In this document: in pieces, positions 57,342 to 64,000 of the stretch
How the letters are laid out: every line of letters starts with the position of its first letter
How positions within the stretch are numbered: position 1 is the stretch's first letter
Assembly (NCBI GenBank): GCA_900316975.1
Contig: ONFA01000005.1
Span: 28,499 to 92,498, forward strand
Direction of reading: 5' to 3'
Source: an uncultured Prevotellaceae bacterium
Lineage (GTDB): Bacteria > Bacteroidota > Bacteroidia > Bacteroidales > Bacteroidaceae
Length of the DNA stretch: 64,000 bases
The notes under the pieces: generated by a model
What the model was told of the DNA's origin: nothing
What the model saw: the letters and a program-made list of their open reading frames with translations, nothing else
The model's database searches: none
Made by a program: the position numbers and the translations under genes

Positions 57342-57538
57342 AAGTTTCGCAAGTGCTCAACTTCTTTGGAGTTAAAGGAGTTATCGCTCCGCCCAGGAGT
57401 TAAAAGCCGATACTCGAAAAAATGAAAGAATGAAAGAATGAGGGAATGAAAAGTTGCCCTCAACTGTCAATTGTCAACTCTCAACTGCCAACTCCTCCTA
57501 ACTTCTTTAACTTCAAAAACGTGAAGCTTGCGAAACTT
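57342..57538. repeat. intergenic element with AAGTTTCGCAAG ends
   Basis: AAGTTTCGCAAG (57342-57353) is exactly complementary to CTTGCGAAACTT (57527-57538). The inside carries GGAGTTAAAGGAGTTA-type words on the left and their partners (AACTCCTCCTAACTTCTTTAA) on the right, plus tandem GAATGAAA and TCAACTGTCAA-type repeats. It occupies most of the 489-base gap 57182-57670. Confidence 0.8.
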
Positions 57539-57630
57539 ATATATTTAACATTAACGCCCCCAAAAATCAGGAAATATACAAAATCCGAAAATTTAGGCAC
57601 CAAAAATGAAGTTATTTGAAAAAATTTTTT

Positions 57631-57638
57631 TATCTTTG
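57631..57638 (+). promoter_or_regulatory. -7 box for the membrane protein at 57671
   Basis: TATCTTTG, 32 bases before the start. Confidence 0.5.
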
Positions 57639-57670
57639 CCCCCAAACCTCAAACAATTTTACACTTTGTT

Positions 57671-58234
57671 ATGCCTAGATTTAAGAAAAAAGCCAAAATC
57701 TTTGATATTGCCATTACCGCTGTGGCTGGTATGGTTTCTGTGGGTGTGATGCTTTACGCCGTTTTTCATTTCGGAGTGCGGGAAGCATGGTCCGAACTGG
57801 TACTCAACCTATTTTATATCGCCTGCCTGGTGATGATCTGGATGTATTTTTTCAATTTACGCATCACCATCCACCAGTTCAACTACTGGTGCTCCCTCTT
57901 GGTAGGCATAACAGTGTTGCTTCGCGACATCCTCTTCCCTCCCCCCTTGGCTTTTTACTCTCTCCACCTGGTGTGCCTCGTGCTTTCGGTGCTGCTACTC
58001 TGCATGCTCACCTTCTTCTATGCGCGTAAGAACTGGGAAAGTTACACCAAACGCAACCTGTGGGCTATCTGCATCATCGACATACTCATTGCCACACTAT
58101 ATAATTACGACATCTACCTTGAGCCCATCAACGAATACACCAACTATCTGCTCACCGAAATCTGGATACGTCCCACCATCACCTACGGGCTGGTAGCCTG
58201 CTTCGTGACGGAAAAGAGAACGGCAAATCAATAG
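57671..58234 (+). CDS. unrecognised six-helix membrane protein
   Basis: 187 residues. A basic start (MPRFKKKAK) is followed by about six helices, for example FDIAITAVAGMVSVGVMLYA and LYIACLVMIWMYFF-like stretches, with short loops. No motif points to a function. Confidence 0.7.
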   Translation: MPRFKKKAKIFDIAITAVAGMVSVGVMLYAVFHFGVREAWSELVLNLFYIACLVMIWMYFFNLRITIHQFNYWCSLLVGITVLLRDILFPPPLAFYSLHLVCLVLSVLLLCMLTFFYARKNWESYTKRNLWAICIIDILIATLYNYDIYLEPINEYTNYLLTEIWIRPTITYGLVACFVTEKRTANQ

Positions 58235-58278
58235 CAATATATACAACATTATCATCAACCTTAAAAACATTATTCATT

Positions 58279-58695
58279 ATGAAAAAAAACTTCAAACATT
58301 CTGCGAGAACGACCATGGCTCATGCTACTGGTGCTCATCATATGGCTGCCACCACAGCAGATAGCGACGGAGAAATTCGTTGAGAAGACCTACCAATACA
58401 TGGTCATACTCAACGGTGCGAACACCATCCGCATCAAAGCCCCGTCTATGACGAGGAGGGTACAGACTACAGGATGTGTAACGGTCTTCTGGCAAAGGTT
58501 GGCATCACGCCTGTCGCAGGCAACATGGTGGGTGCCTTCGTGGGTGATGAGTGCCGTGGCACGGCGACACTCTCTGCGTCTGGCAGCACGTCGCTTGTCA
58601 TTTACGGTCGTAACGCAGGGGAGTCGGTCACACTGAAGTATTATGATGCCGCAAAAGGAACTTTAATCACTATTGCTGATGTAATAAATATTTAA
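58279..58695 (+). pseudogene. frameshifted surface-protein gene (signal peptide plus beta-sandwich module)
   Basis: ATG 58279 gives MKKNFKHSARTT, but the natural signal peptide (ERPWLMLLVLIIWLPPQQIA) and the next segment lie in another frame. The final VYDEEGTDYRMCNGLLAKVG, MVGAFVGDECRGTATLSASG and the end YDAAKGTLITIADVINI lie in a third frame. At least two frameshifts are needed. GAFVGDECRG is common in surface proteins of Prevotella-like bacteria. Confidence 0.75.
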
Positions 58696-58727
58696 TTAAA
58701 ATTTAACAAAAATTCAACAACAACAAA

Positions 58728-59201
58728 ATGAAACAAACAAAATTGTGGGTGCTTGCCGCCATCCTTACCATCTGCGGCACAGTGGCTGTCGTAACAGCAT
58801 GTGAAAAGGCTAATGCCAACAATGAAAACCCTGCTGATCAGGTGCAATCCATCGAGCTGATTCGTACTAACCAAAGTTGGGACGGCGTGGAGTTGCCTGA
58901 ATATCTTGAGGGCAAGCCTGAGTTGGTGGCTGTGAAGTATGTGTTCCCTGCAAACAAGAAACTGGGCTGGCACCACCACCCCGTCATGAACTACGGCATA
59001 CTGGTGCAAGGCGAACTGACCATCATCGGTCAGGACGGAAAGATGAGGGTGGTACACGAAGGCGAGGCTGTCGTGGAGATGGTGAACACCATTCACCACG
59101 GTGAAAACCGAGGCTCGAAGCCTGCCATCCTCTACATGTTCTACCTCTCACAGAAGGACTTGCCCTTGGCGGTGCAACACCCTGAAATACCTTTAGAGTA
59201 A
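58728..59201 (+). CDS. cupin-domain lipoprotein
   Basis: 157 residues. The signal peptide has a lipobox ending VTAC. The mature cupin has the metal motif as LGWHHHPVMNYGILVQGEL and, later, NTIHHGENRGSKPAILYMFY. No enzyme class is clear; small cupins may be isomerases, oxygenases or sensors. Confidence 0.8.
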   Translation: MKQTKLWVLAAILTICGTVAVVTACEKANANNENPADQVQSIELIRTNQSWDGVELPEYLEGKPELVAVKYVFPANKKLGWHHHPVMNYGILVQGELTIIGQDGKMRVVHEGEAVVEMVNTIHHGENRGSKPAILYMFYLSQKDLPLAVQHPEIPLE

Positions 59202-59378
59202 ATGGACCAATACAACAAAATGTAAATGTGAATTGTAACGAAACGGGATGAAGAATACCTTTTGAATCTGCACATGGAATGCTATAATAGCGACCATACA
59301 TTATCATAAAAGAAAGGCTTTTCCCCCTGTTCCATAAAAAAGTCCTTGCATAATAATAATTATGTGAGGATTTTTTCG

Positions 59379-59386
59379 TATATTTG
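59379..59386 (+). promoter_or_regulatory. -7 box for the oadGAB operon
   Basis: TATATTTG, 43 bases before oadG; no clear -33 box. Confidence 0.5.
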
Positions 59387-59429
59387 CACCGTTTTTAACG
59401 TAGAAAGATTAAAATAAAACTGACATTAT

Positions 59430-59699
59430 ATGATTACAAATGACATTTATGGAGCCTTGCAGCTCCTTGTTGTCGGTATGGTCACAGTGTTCCTTGTGCT
59501 GCTCATTGTGATTTATCTCGGCAAGTTGCTCATCTGGGCTGTCAACAAGTGGGCACCCGAAGAAACCGTAGCAAAGAAAGTGGCTCCTGCAGCCAAAGCT
59601 ATTGAGGCAATTGATGCAAACACGAAGGCTATCATCGATGCCACCATCAGCCAAATCACAGGTGGAAAGGGTCGTGCATCTAAAATCACTAAATTGTAA
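59430..59699 (+). CDS. oadG: OadG-type gamma subunit of a Na+-pumping decarboxylase
   Basis: 89 residues. One helix (LQLLVVGMVTVFLVLLIVIYLG) and a cytoplasmic Ala/Lys-rich tail, the normal small-subunit size. It bridges the alpha and beta subunits. Contrast the 330-residue version at 8822. Confidence 0.85.
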   Translation: MITNDIYGALQLLVVGMVTVFLVLLIVIYLGKLLIWAVNKWAPEETVAKKVAPAAKAIEAIDANTKAIIDATISQITGGKGRASKITKL

Positions 59700-59722
59700 C
59701 AAAATTTTAAGGATAAAAAGAT

Positions 59723-61564
59723 ATGGCAAAAGAAGTAAAGTTCTCACTGGTCTTCCGCGACATGTGGCAGAGTGCTGGTAAGTACCAGCCTCGTGTAGAT
59801 CAGCTCGTTAAAGTGGCTCCTGCTATCATCAAGATGGGATGTTTCGACCGCGTTGAAACAAACGGTGGTGGTTTTGAGCAGGTGAACCTCCTCTACGGAG
59901 AAAACCCCAACAAGTCTGTCCGCGCTTGGACAAAGCCTTTCCATGAGGCTGGCATCCAGACCCACATGCTCGACCGTGCGCTGAACGGTCTGCGTATGAG
60001 CCCAGTGCCCAAGGATGTGCGCAAACTCTTCTACAAGGTGAAGAAGGCTCAGGGCACTGACATCACTCGTATTTTCTGCGGTCTGAACGACCCACGCAAC
60101 GTGATACCTTCTATTCAGTATGCCAAGGAGGCTGGCATGATTGCTCAGGCTTCTCTCTGCATCACATACTCCCCTATCCACACCGTAGAATACTACGTGA
60201 ACCTCGCCAAGCAGTTCATCGAGGCAGGTGCCGACGAAATCTGCTTGAAGGACATGGCTGGTATCGGTCGTCCTGTATCGCTCGGCAAGATTGTGGAGGG
60301 CATCAAGAACCTGAAGAAGGACATCGTCATCCAGTACCACTCTCACGCTGGTCCTGGCTTCAACATGGCTTCCATCCTTGAAGTCTGCAACGCTGGTTGC
60401 GACTATGTGGATACAGGTATGTCTCCCCTCTCTTGGGGTACAGGCCACGCCGACATCATCGCTGTGCAGGAGATGCTGAAGGACGCAGGTTTCAAGGTGA
60501 AGGAAATCAATATGGCTGCCTACATGGAGGTGCGCACCATGATTCAGGAGATGTGTGACGACTTCCTCGGCTACTACATCCCTGACCTCAACCACATCAA
60601 CAACTCGCTGCTCGTCAAGCCCGGTCTGCCCGGCGGCATGATGGGTTCGCTGATGACAGACTTGGAGGACAACCTCAAGTCGCTGAACAAGTGGAAGGTG
60701 AAGAACGGTCAGCCTGAACTGACTACCGATGACCTGCTCATCAAACTCTTCGATGAGGTGGCATACGTTTGGCCAAAGGTGGGTTATCCTTGCTTGGTGA
60801 CTCCGTTCTCTCAGTATGTGAAGAACCTCGCCCTGATGAACGTGATGCAGATGGAGAAAGGCAAGCAGCGTTGGAGCATGATTGCCGACACCATTTGGGA
60901 CATGATTCTCGGCAAGGCAGGCCAGTTGCCTGGTCCTATTGCGCCTGAACTCGTTGAGATGGCCAAGGAGCAGGGTCGTGAGTTTGAGACACAAGACCCG
61001 CAGTCATACTTCCCCGACAAACTCGACGAGTTCCGCGAGGAGATGAAGCAGAACGGTTGGGAACTCGGTGAGGACGACGAAGAACTCTTCGAACTCGCCA
61101 TGCACCCCGAGCAGTACCGCGCCTACAAGAGCGGTAAGGCAAAGGCTGACTTCGAGGCTGACCTCGCTAAGCGTAAGGCTGCCAAGAACGCACCAGCCGC
61201 TGGTGCCGAAGGTCCTAAGAGCGTGACCGTTCAGGTGAACGGCGTGAACTACAAGGTGGAAATCGCATACGGCGATGCCGCTCCTGCTGCTCCTGCCGCT
61301 GGTGCTGCACCTGCTGCCGCTCCTGCTGGTGAAGGTGAGGACATCCTCGCTCCGCTGGAAGGTAAGTTCTACCTCGTGAAGGACAACTCTGAGACTCCCA
61401 AGAAGGTGGGCGATGCCGTTCAGGCTGGCGACACCCTCGGCTACATCGAGGCCATGAAGACCTTCAACGCCATCCGCGCTGACAAGGCTGGCACCATCAC
61501 AGCCATCCTCGTCAACTCTGGCGACTCAGTAGAAGAAGATGACCCAATCATGAAGTTGGCTTAA
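59723..61564 (+). CDS. oadA: oxaloacetate/pyruvate-type decarboxylase alpha subunit with biotin domain
   Basis: 613 residues. The carboxyltransferase TIM barrel starts SLVFRDMWQSAGKYQPRVDQ and continues with EICLKDMAGIGRP, HSHAGPGFNMASI and DTGMSPLSWGTGHADI. A linker rich in Ala/Pro (about 525-545) leads to the biotinyl domain, EAMKTFNAI, with Lys 579 34 residues from the end. Here Thr follows the biotinyl Lys where Met is usual. It transfers the carboxyl group of oxaloacetate (or a related acid) to biotin. The order is oadG-oadA-oadB. Confidence 0.92.
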   Translation: MAKEVKFSLVFRDMWQSAGKYQPRVDQLVKVAPAIIKMGCFDRVETNGGGFEQVNLLYGENPNKSVRAWTKPFHEAGIQTHMLDRALNGLRMSPVPKDVRKLFYKVKKAQGTDITRIFCGLNDPRNVIPSIQYAKEAGMIAQASLCITYSPIHTVEYYVNLAKQFIEAGADEICLKDMAGIGRPVSLGKIVEGIKNLKKDIVIQYHSHAGPGFNMASILEVCNAGCDYVDTGMSPLSWGTGHADIIAVQEMLKDAGFKVKEINMAAYMEVRTMIQEMCDDFLGYYIPDLNHINNSLLVKPGLPGGMMGSLMTDLEDNLKSLNKWKVKNGQPELTTDDLLIKLFDEVAYVWPKVGYPCLVTPFSQYVKNLALMNVMQMEKGKQRWSMIADTIWDMILGKAGQLPGPIAPELVEMAKEQGREFETQDPQSYFPDKLDEFREEMKQNGWELGEDDEELFELAMHPEQYRAYKSGKAKADFEADLAKRKAAKNAPAAGAEGPKSVTVQVNGVNYKVEIAYGDAAPAAPAAGAAPAAAPAGEGEDILAPLEGKFYLVKDNSETPKKVGDAVQAGDTLGYIEAMKTFNAIRADKAGTITAILVNSGDSVEEDDPIMKLA

Positions 61565-61576
61565 GCCGACTTCATG

Positions 61577-61720
61577 AAGTGAAAAGTGAAAAGTGAAAAA
61601 TCTAAGTATCTTTTGCTTTTCCTTTTCACACCAAGATATTAAACATAAAAACAAGTGAATCGGTGACAAGAGATGTCTGGTAACATAGATTTTTCACTTT
61701 TCACTTTTCACTTTTCACTT
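61577..61720. repeat. intergenic inverted repeat, AAGTGAAAAGTGAAAA type
   Basis: Left arm 61577-61603 (three AAGTGAA units then AAATCT) is complementary to 61687-61713, with a fourth unit extending to 61720. It separates oadA from oadB within the operon. Confidence 0.85.
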
Positions 61721-61727
61721 AACAATT

Positions 61728-62990
61728 ATGGAAGAAATACTTAATAACGTGTACCAGATGACCGCGTTCAGCGACATCATCGCGGCCAACGGTACCTATC
61801 TTATCATGTACTTGCTGGCCTTCGTGCTGCTGCACCTCGGCATCGTGAAGCACTTCGAGCCCCTGCTGCTCATCCCCATCGCCTTCGGTGTGCTCATCGC
61901 CAACTTCCCTGGTGGTGACATGGGCGTGTATCAGGCCGACGAGGCTGGACGCATCGTCAATGCAGAAGGCAAGGTGCTGGCAGAGAACATCTGGGAGATG
62001 TCGCTTCCTCAGATTGCTCACGACCTCGGCTTGATGAACTTCCTCTACTACATGCTCATCAAGACGGGTTTCCTGCCCCCAGTGATTTTCATGGGTGTGG
62101 GCGCACTGACCGACTTCGGTCCTATGCTCCGCAACCTTCGCCTGTCCATCTTCGGTGCTGCCGCACAGATGGGTATCTTCGCTGTGCTCATCATCGCTGT
62201 GGCATCTGGCCAGTTCAACATCAAGGAGGCTGCTTCACTTGGCATCATCGGTGGTGCTGACGGCCCTACCGCCATCTTCACCACCATCAAGTTGGCTCCT
62301 CACCTCTTGGCTCCTATCGCCATCGCGGCCTACTCCTACATGGCACTCGTGCCTGTCATCATCCCACTCGTGGTGAAGATGCTCTGCACAGAGAAGGAAC
62401 TGAAGATTAACATGAAGGAGCAGGACAAACTCTTCCCCTCCAGCAACAAAATCAAGAACGAGAAGGTCATCAAGATTATCTTCCCTATCGCTGTGACCAC
62501 CATCGTGGCACTGCTCGTTCCATCAGCAGTCAGCCTCATCGGCATGTTGATGTTCGGTAACTTGTTGAAGGAGATTGGTTCTGACACAGGCCGCCTGTTC
62601 GACACCGTGTCGAACTCCATCATGAACACCGCTACCGTGTTCCTTGGTCTCTGTGTGGGCGCAACCATGACGGTGCAGGCTTTCCTCAACTGGACAACCA
62701 TCGGCATCGTAGTGGGCGGTTTCTTCGCCTTCGGTCTCTCTATTGCCTCTGGCATCTGCATGGTGAAGATTACCAACCTCTTCTCCAAGAAGAAAATCAA
62801 CCCGCTCATCGGTGCCACGGGTCTTTCAGCCGTGCCAATGGCATCTCGTGTCTGCAACGAAATCAGCACCAAGTACGACCCCAAGAACCACGTGCTCAAC
62901 TACTGCATGTCGTCCAACGTGTCTGGTGTGATTGGTTCAGCCGTGGCAGCAGGTGTGCTCATCTCCTTCCTGCAAGGCATGAGTCTGTAA
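61728..62990 (+). CDS. oadB: Na+-translocating decarboxylase beta subunit (OadB)
   Basis: 420 residues. IIGGADGPTAIF puts the Na+-site Asp at 178, and INPLIGATGLSAVPMA is the second ion loop (Thr where the other paralogue has Asn-Ala). Compared with the beta subunit at 7162 it has an extra loop of about 25 residues after residue 64 (GDMGVYQADEAGRI). Exports Na+ on decarboxylation of carboxybiotin. Terminator follows at 63009. Confidence 0.93.
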   Translation: MEEILNNVYQMTAFSDIIAANGTYLIMYLLAFVLLHLGIVKHFEPLLLIPIAFGVLIANFPGGDMGVYQADEAGRIVNAEGKVLAENIWEMSLPQIAHDLGLMNFLYYMLIKTGFLPPVIFMGVGALTDFGPMLRNLRLSIFGAAAQMGIFAVLIIAVASGQFNIKEAASLGIIGGADGPTAIFTTIKLAPHLLAPIAIAAYSYMALVPVIIPLVVKMLCTEKELKINMKEQDKLFPSSNKIKNEKVIKIIFPIAVTTIVALLVPSAVSLIGMLMFGNLLKEIGSDTGRLFDTVSNSIMNTATVFLGLCVGATMTVQAFLNWTTIGIVVGGFFAFGLSIASGICMVKITNLFSKKKINPLIGATGLSAVPMASRVCNEISTKYDPKNHVLNYCMSSNVSGVIGSAVAAGVLISFLQGMSL

Positions 62991-63008
62991 TATCTCATAC
63001 ATTATTTA

Positions 63009-63059
63009 TATAAAAGAACGGGGAAGTTCCAAATGATGGGACTTCCCCGTTCTTTTATA
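63009..63059. terminator. terminator of the oadGAB operon
   Basis: Perfect 19-base arms beginning TATAAAAGAACGGGGAAGT with a 13-base loop; A and T runs make it bidirectional. Confidence 0.9.
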
Positions 63060-63067
63060 TTGTTTCT

Positions 63068-63099
63068 TTTGGAGAAGAAGGGATTTTGACGTACCTTTG
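63068..63099 (+). promoter_or_regulatory. promoter of the comF-like gene
   Basis: TTTG (63068-63071), 20 bases, TACCTTTG (63092-63099). It rules out the TTG at 63086 as a start. Confidence 0.75.
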
Positions 63100-63121
63100 T
63101 AGATGGAAAAGTCACGAAAAG

Positions 63122-63877
63122 ATGGGAATGATAAATGACATAGCAGATTTCATGATGCCACGCAGATGTGTGATGTGCGGGAACAGGCTTTCTTCCAAGG
63201 AGAACCACCTTTGTACATCCTGCTACATGCACTTGCCATTCACCAAGTATCATCTGTTGGAGCACAGCCCTTTGGAGAAGCAGTTCTGGGGACAGTTTCC
63301 TGTGGAGAAAGCGGTTTCCATGTTCCACCACGATGGAGAGCGGACTCGTCACATCATCTATAGCATCAAGTATTGGGGACGTCCAGACATTGCCACCTAT
63401 CTGGCAGGAATGTTTGCCAAGGAACTGAAGAAGGGCGACTTTTTCGATGGCATCGACGCCATCATTCCCCTCCCCTTACATTGGCGACGACAACTCTCAC
63501 GCCACTATAACCAAAGCCACTACATTGCCCAAGGCATCAGTCAGGAGACAGGCATCCCCGTCTGGAAGAAGATTGTAAAGAGAGTGAAGAACAATCCTTC
63601 TCAAACAAGCGTGAAGAGCCACGAACGGAAACAGAACGTGGAGGGAATTTTCCGACTGACACATCTTGAAAGCATTGCAAACAAGCACATCCTACTCGTT
63701 GACGATGTGACCACCACGGGTGCCACCCTCATATCCTGTGCACAAGAACTGGCTCGGGCTCCCCATGTGAGAATCTCCATTCTCACCCTTGCCGTTGCTT
63801 CCCGCACCGCCATCCCTGCACCACAAAACGACACGCCCGACACCTCCATCTTCGGTGTGCCACTGATGGAATCATAA
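63122..63877 (+). CDS. ComF-family phosphoribosyltransferase-like protein
   Basis: 251 residues from ATG 63122 (63128 is also possible). The N-terminal zinc ribbon is CVMCGNRLSSKENHLCTSCY. The type-I phosphoribosyltransferase site is ILLVDDVTTTGATL near the C-terminus, with IIPLPLHWRRQLSRHYNQ between. ComF proteins act with DNA-uptake or salvage functions, mostly uncharacterised outside Bacillus and Helicobacter. Confidence 0.88.
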   Translation: MGMINDIADFMMPRRCVMCGNRLSSKENHLCTSCYMHLPFTKYHLLEHSPLEKQFWGQFPVEKAVSMFHHDGERTRHIIYSIKYWGRPDIATYLAGMFAKELKKGDFFDGIDAIIPLPLHWRRQLSRHYNQSHYIAQGISQETGIPVWKKIVKRVKNNPSQTSVKSHERKQNVEGIFRLTHLESIANKHILLVDDVTTTGATLISCAQELARAPHVRISILTLAVASRTAIPAPQNDTPDTSIFGVPLMES

Positions 63878-63902
63878 CAAAAAAGAAAGAGATACTTACA
63901 AT

Positions 63903-64000
63903 AACGTGAATTCGACGAAAACTACAAATAATTAAATTCATGAAAAATTCGTGGTTAATTGGCTACGCCGAGCTAAAGGTTCGTGTTTATTGGGGACATA
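63903..64000. repeat. start of another AAATTCGTGG-type intergenic element
   Basis: The last 98 bases contain AAAAATTCGTGGTTAATTGG and CTACGCCGAGCTAAAGGTTCG. The latter is the inverse of the GAACCTTTAGCTCGACG word inside the element at 34119. The far arm lies outside the window. Confidence 0.6.

Noticed and set aside
59744..60994. 416-codon minus-strand frame opposite oadA
   Set aside because: Shadow of a high-GC, strongly codon-biased gene; no domain or start signal.

Overview
The window looks like the chromosome of a Prevotella-type member of the Bacteroidales. The evidence is the promoter form TTTG-N19-21-TAnnTTTG upstream of many genes, near absence of Shine-Dalgarno sites, and gene families typical of the phylum: DUF4468, Porin_10, DUF5687, a GT3-type glycogen synthase, an LptF/G permease and AsnA. 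It also carries Na+-pumping decarboxylases, as expected of an anaerobe that makes succinate or propionate. No rRNA, tRNA or CRISPR array was seen.

Layout. 1-3467: end of TamB, a LOG-family lipoprotein and a secreted esterase. 3560-6964: a wrecked restriction-modification island, with an ORF6N fragment, a probable HaeIII-like endonuclease N-terminus, a nuclease-like gene pair, a RAYT-type transposase and the C-terminal part of a GGCC-type cytosine methyltransferase. 7162-12076 (minus): methylmalonyl-CoA epimerase and a biotin-dependent Na+-translocating methylmalonyl-CoA decarboxylase. 12311-13556: an Abi_2/HEPN defence gene with a candidate small RNA on the opposite strand, bracketed by related repeats. 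13749-18440: an AT-rich accessory block of lipoproteins, membrane proteins and unrecognised proteins, then a gene graveyard. 18441-24066 (minus): FtsK, LolA, a DUF5687 permease and an ABC ATPase. 24343-33430 (minus): a TPR protein, glycogen phosphorylase and synthase, LigA and AsnA. 34343-44379 (plus): Lon, Tgt, LptF/G, a DEAD helicase, an outer-membrane protein, a TPR protein and LptC. 44776-52483 (plus): a PpiD-like chaperone, a small secreted protein, an ECF sigma/anti-sigma/Spy-like module, a DUF4468 protein and a porin. 52553-57181 (minus): IspE, a DUF1810-ADP-ribosylglycohydrolase fusion, KduI with a signal peptide, and an orphan PTS EIIC. 57671-63877 (plus): a membrane protein, a broken surface-protein gene, a cupin lipoprotein, the oadG-oadA-oadB sodium pump and a ComF-like protein.

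How the parts fit. Two Na+-motive decarboxylase systems (methylmalonyl-CoA and oxaloacetate/pyruvate type) suggest that sodium export is tied to succinate-propionate metabolism. TamB, LptC, LptF/G, LolA, the PpiD-like protein and the ECF/Spy module form a large envelope-biogenesis component. Glycogen synthase and phosphorylase are adjacent.

The most interesting material is non-coding. First, a compact RNA-like unit with promoter, twin hairpins sharing the loop CUAUCAAAG and a terminator lies antisense to the leader of the Abi/HEPN gene. Second, several intergenic spaces carry long-range inverted repeats of different sequence but similar design, some bordered by a shared AAGTTTCG box. All calls are from reading the sequence; no searches were run.
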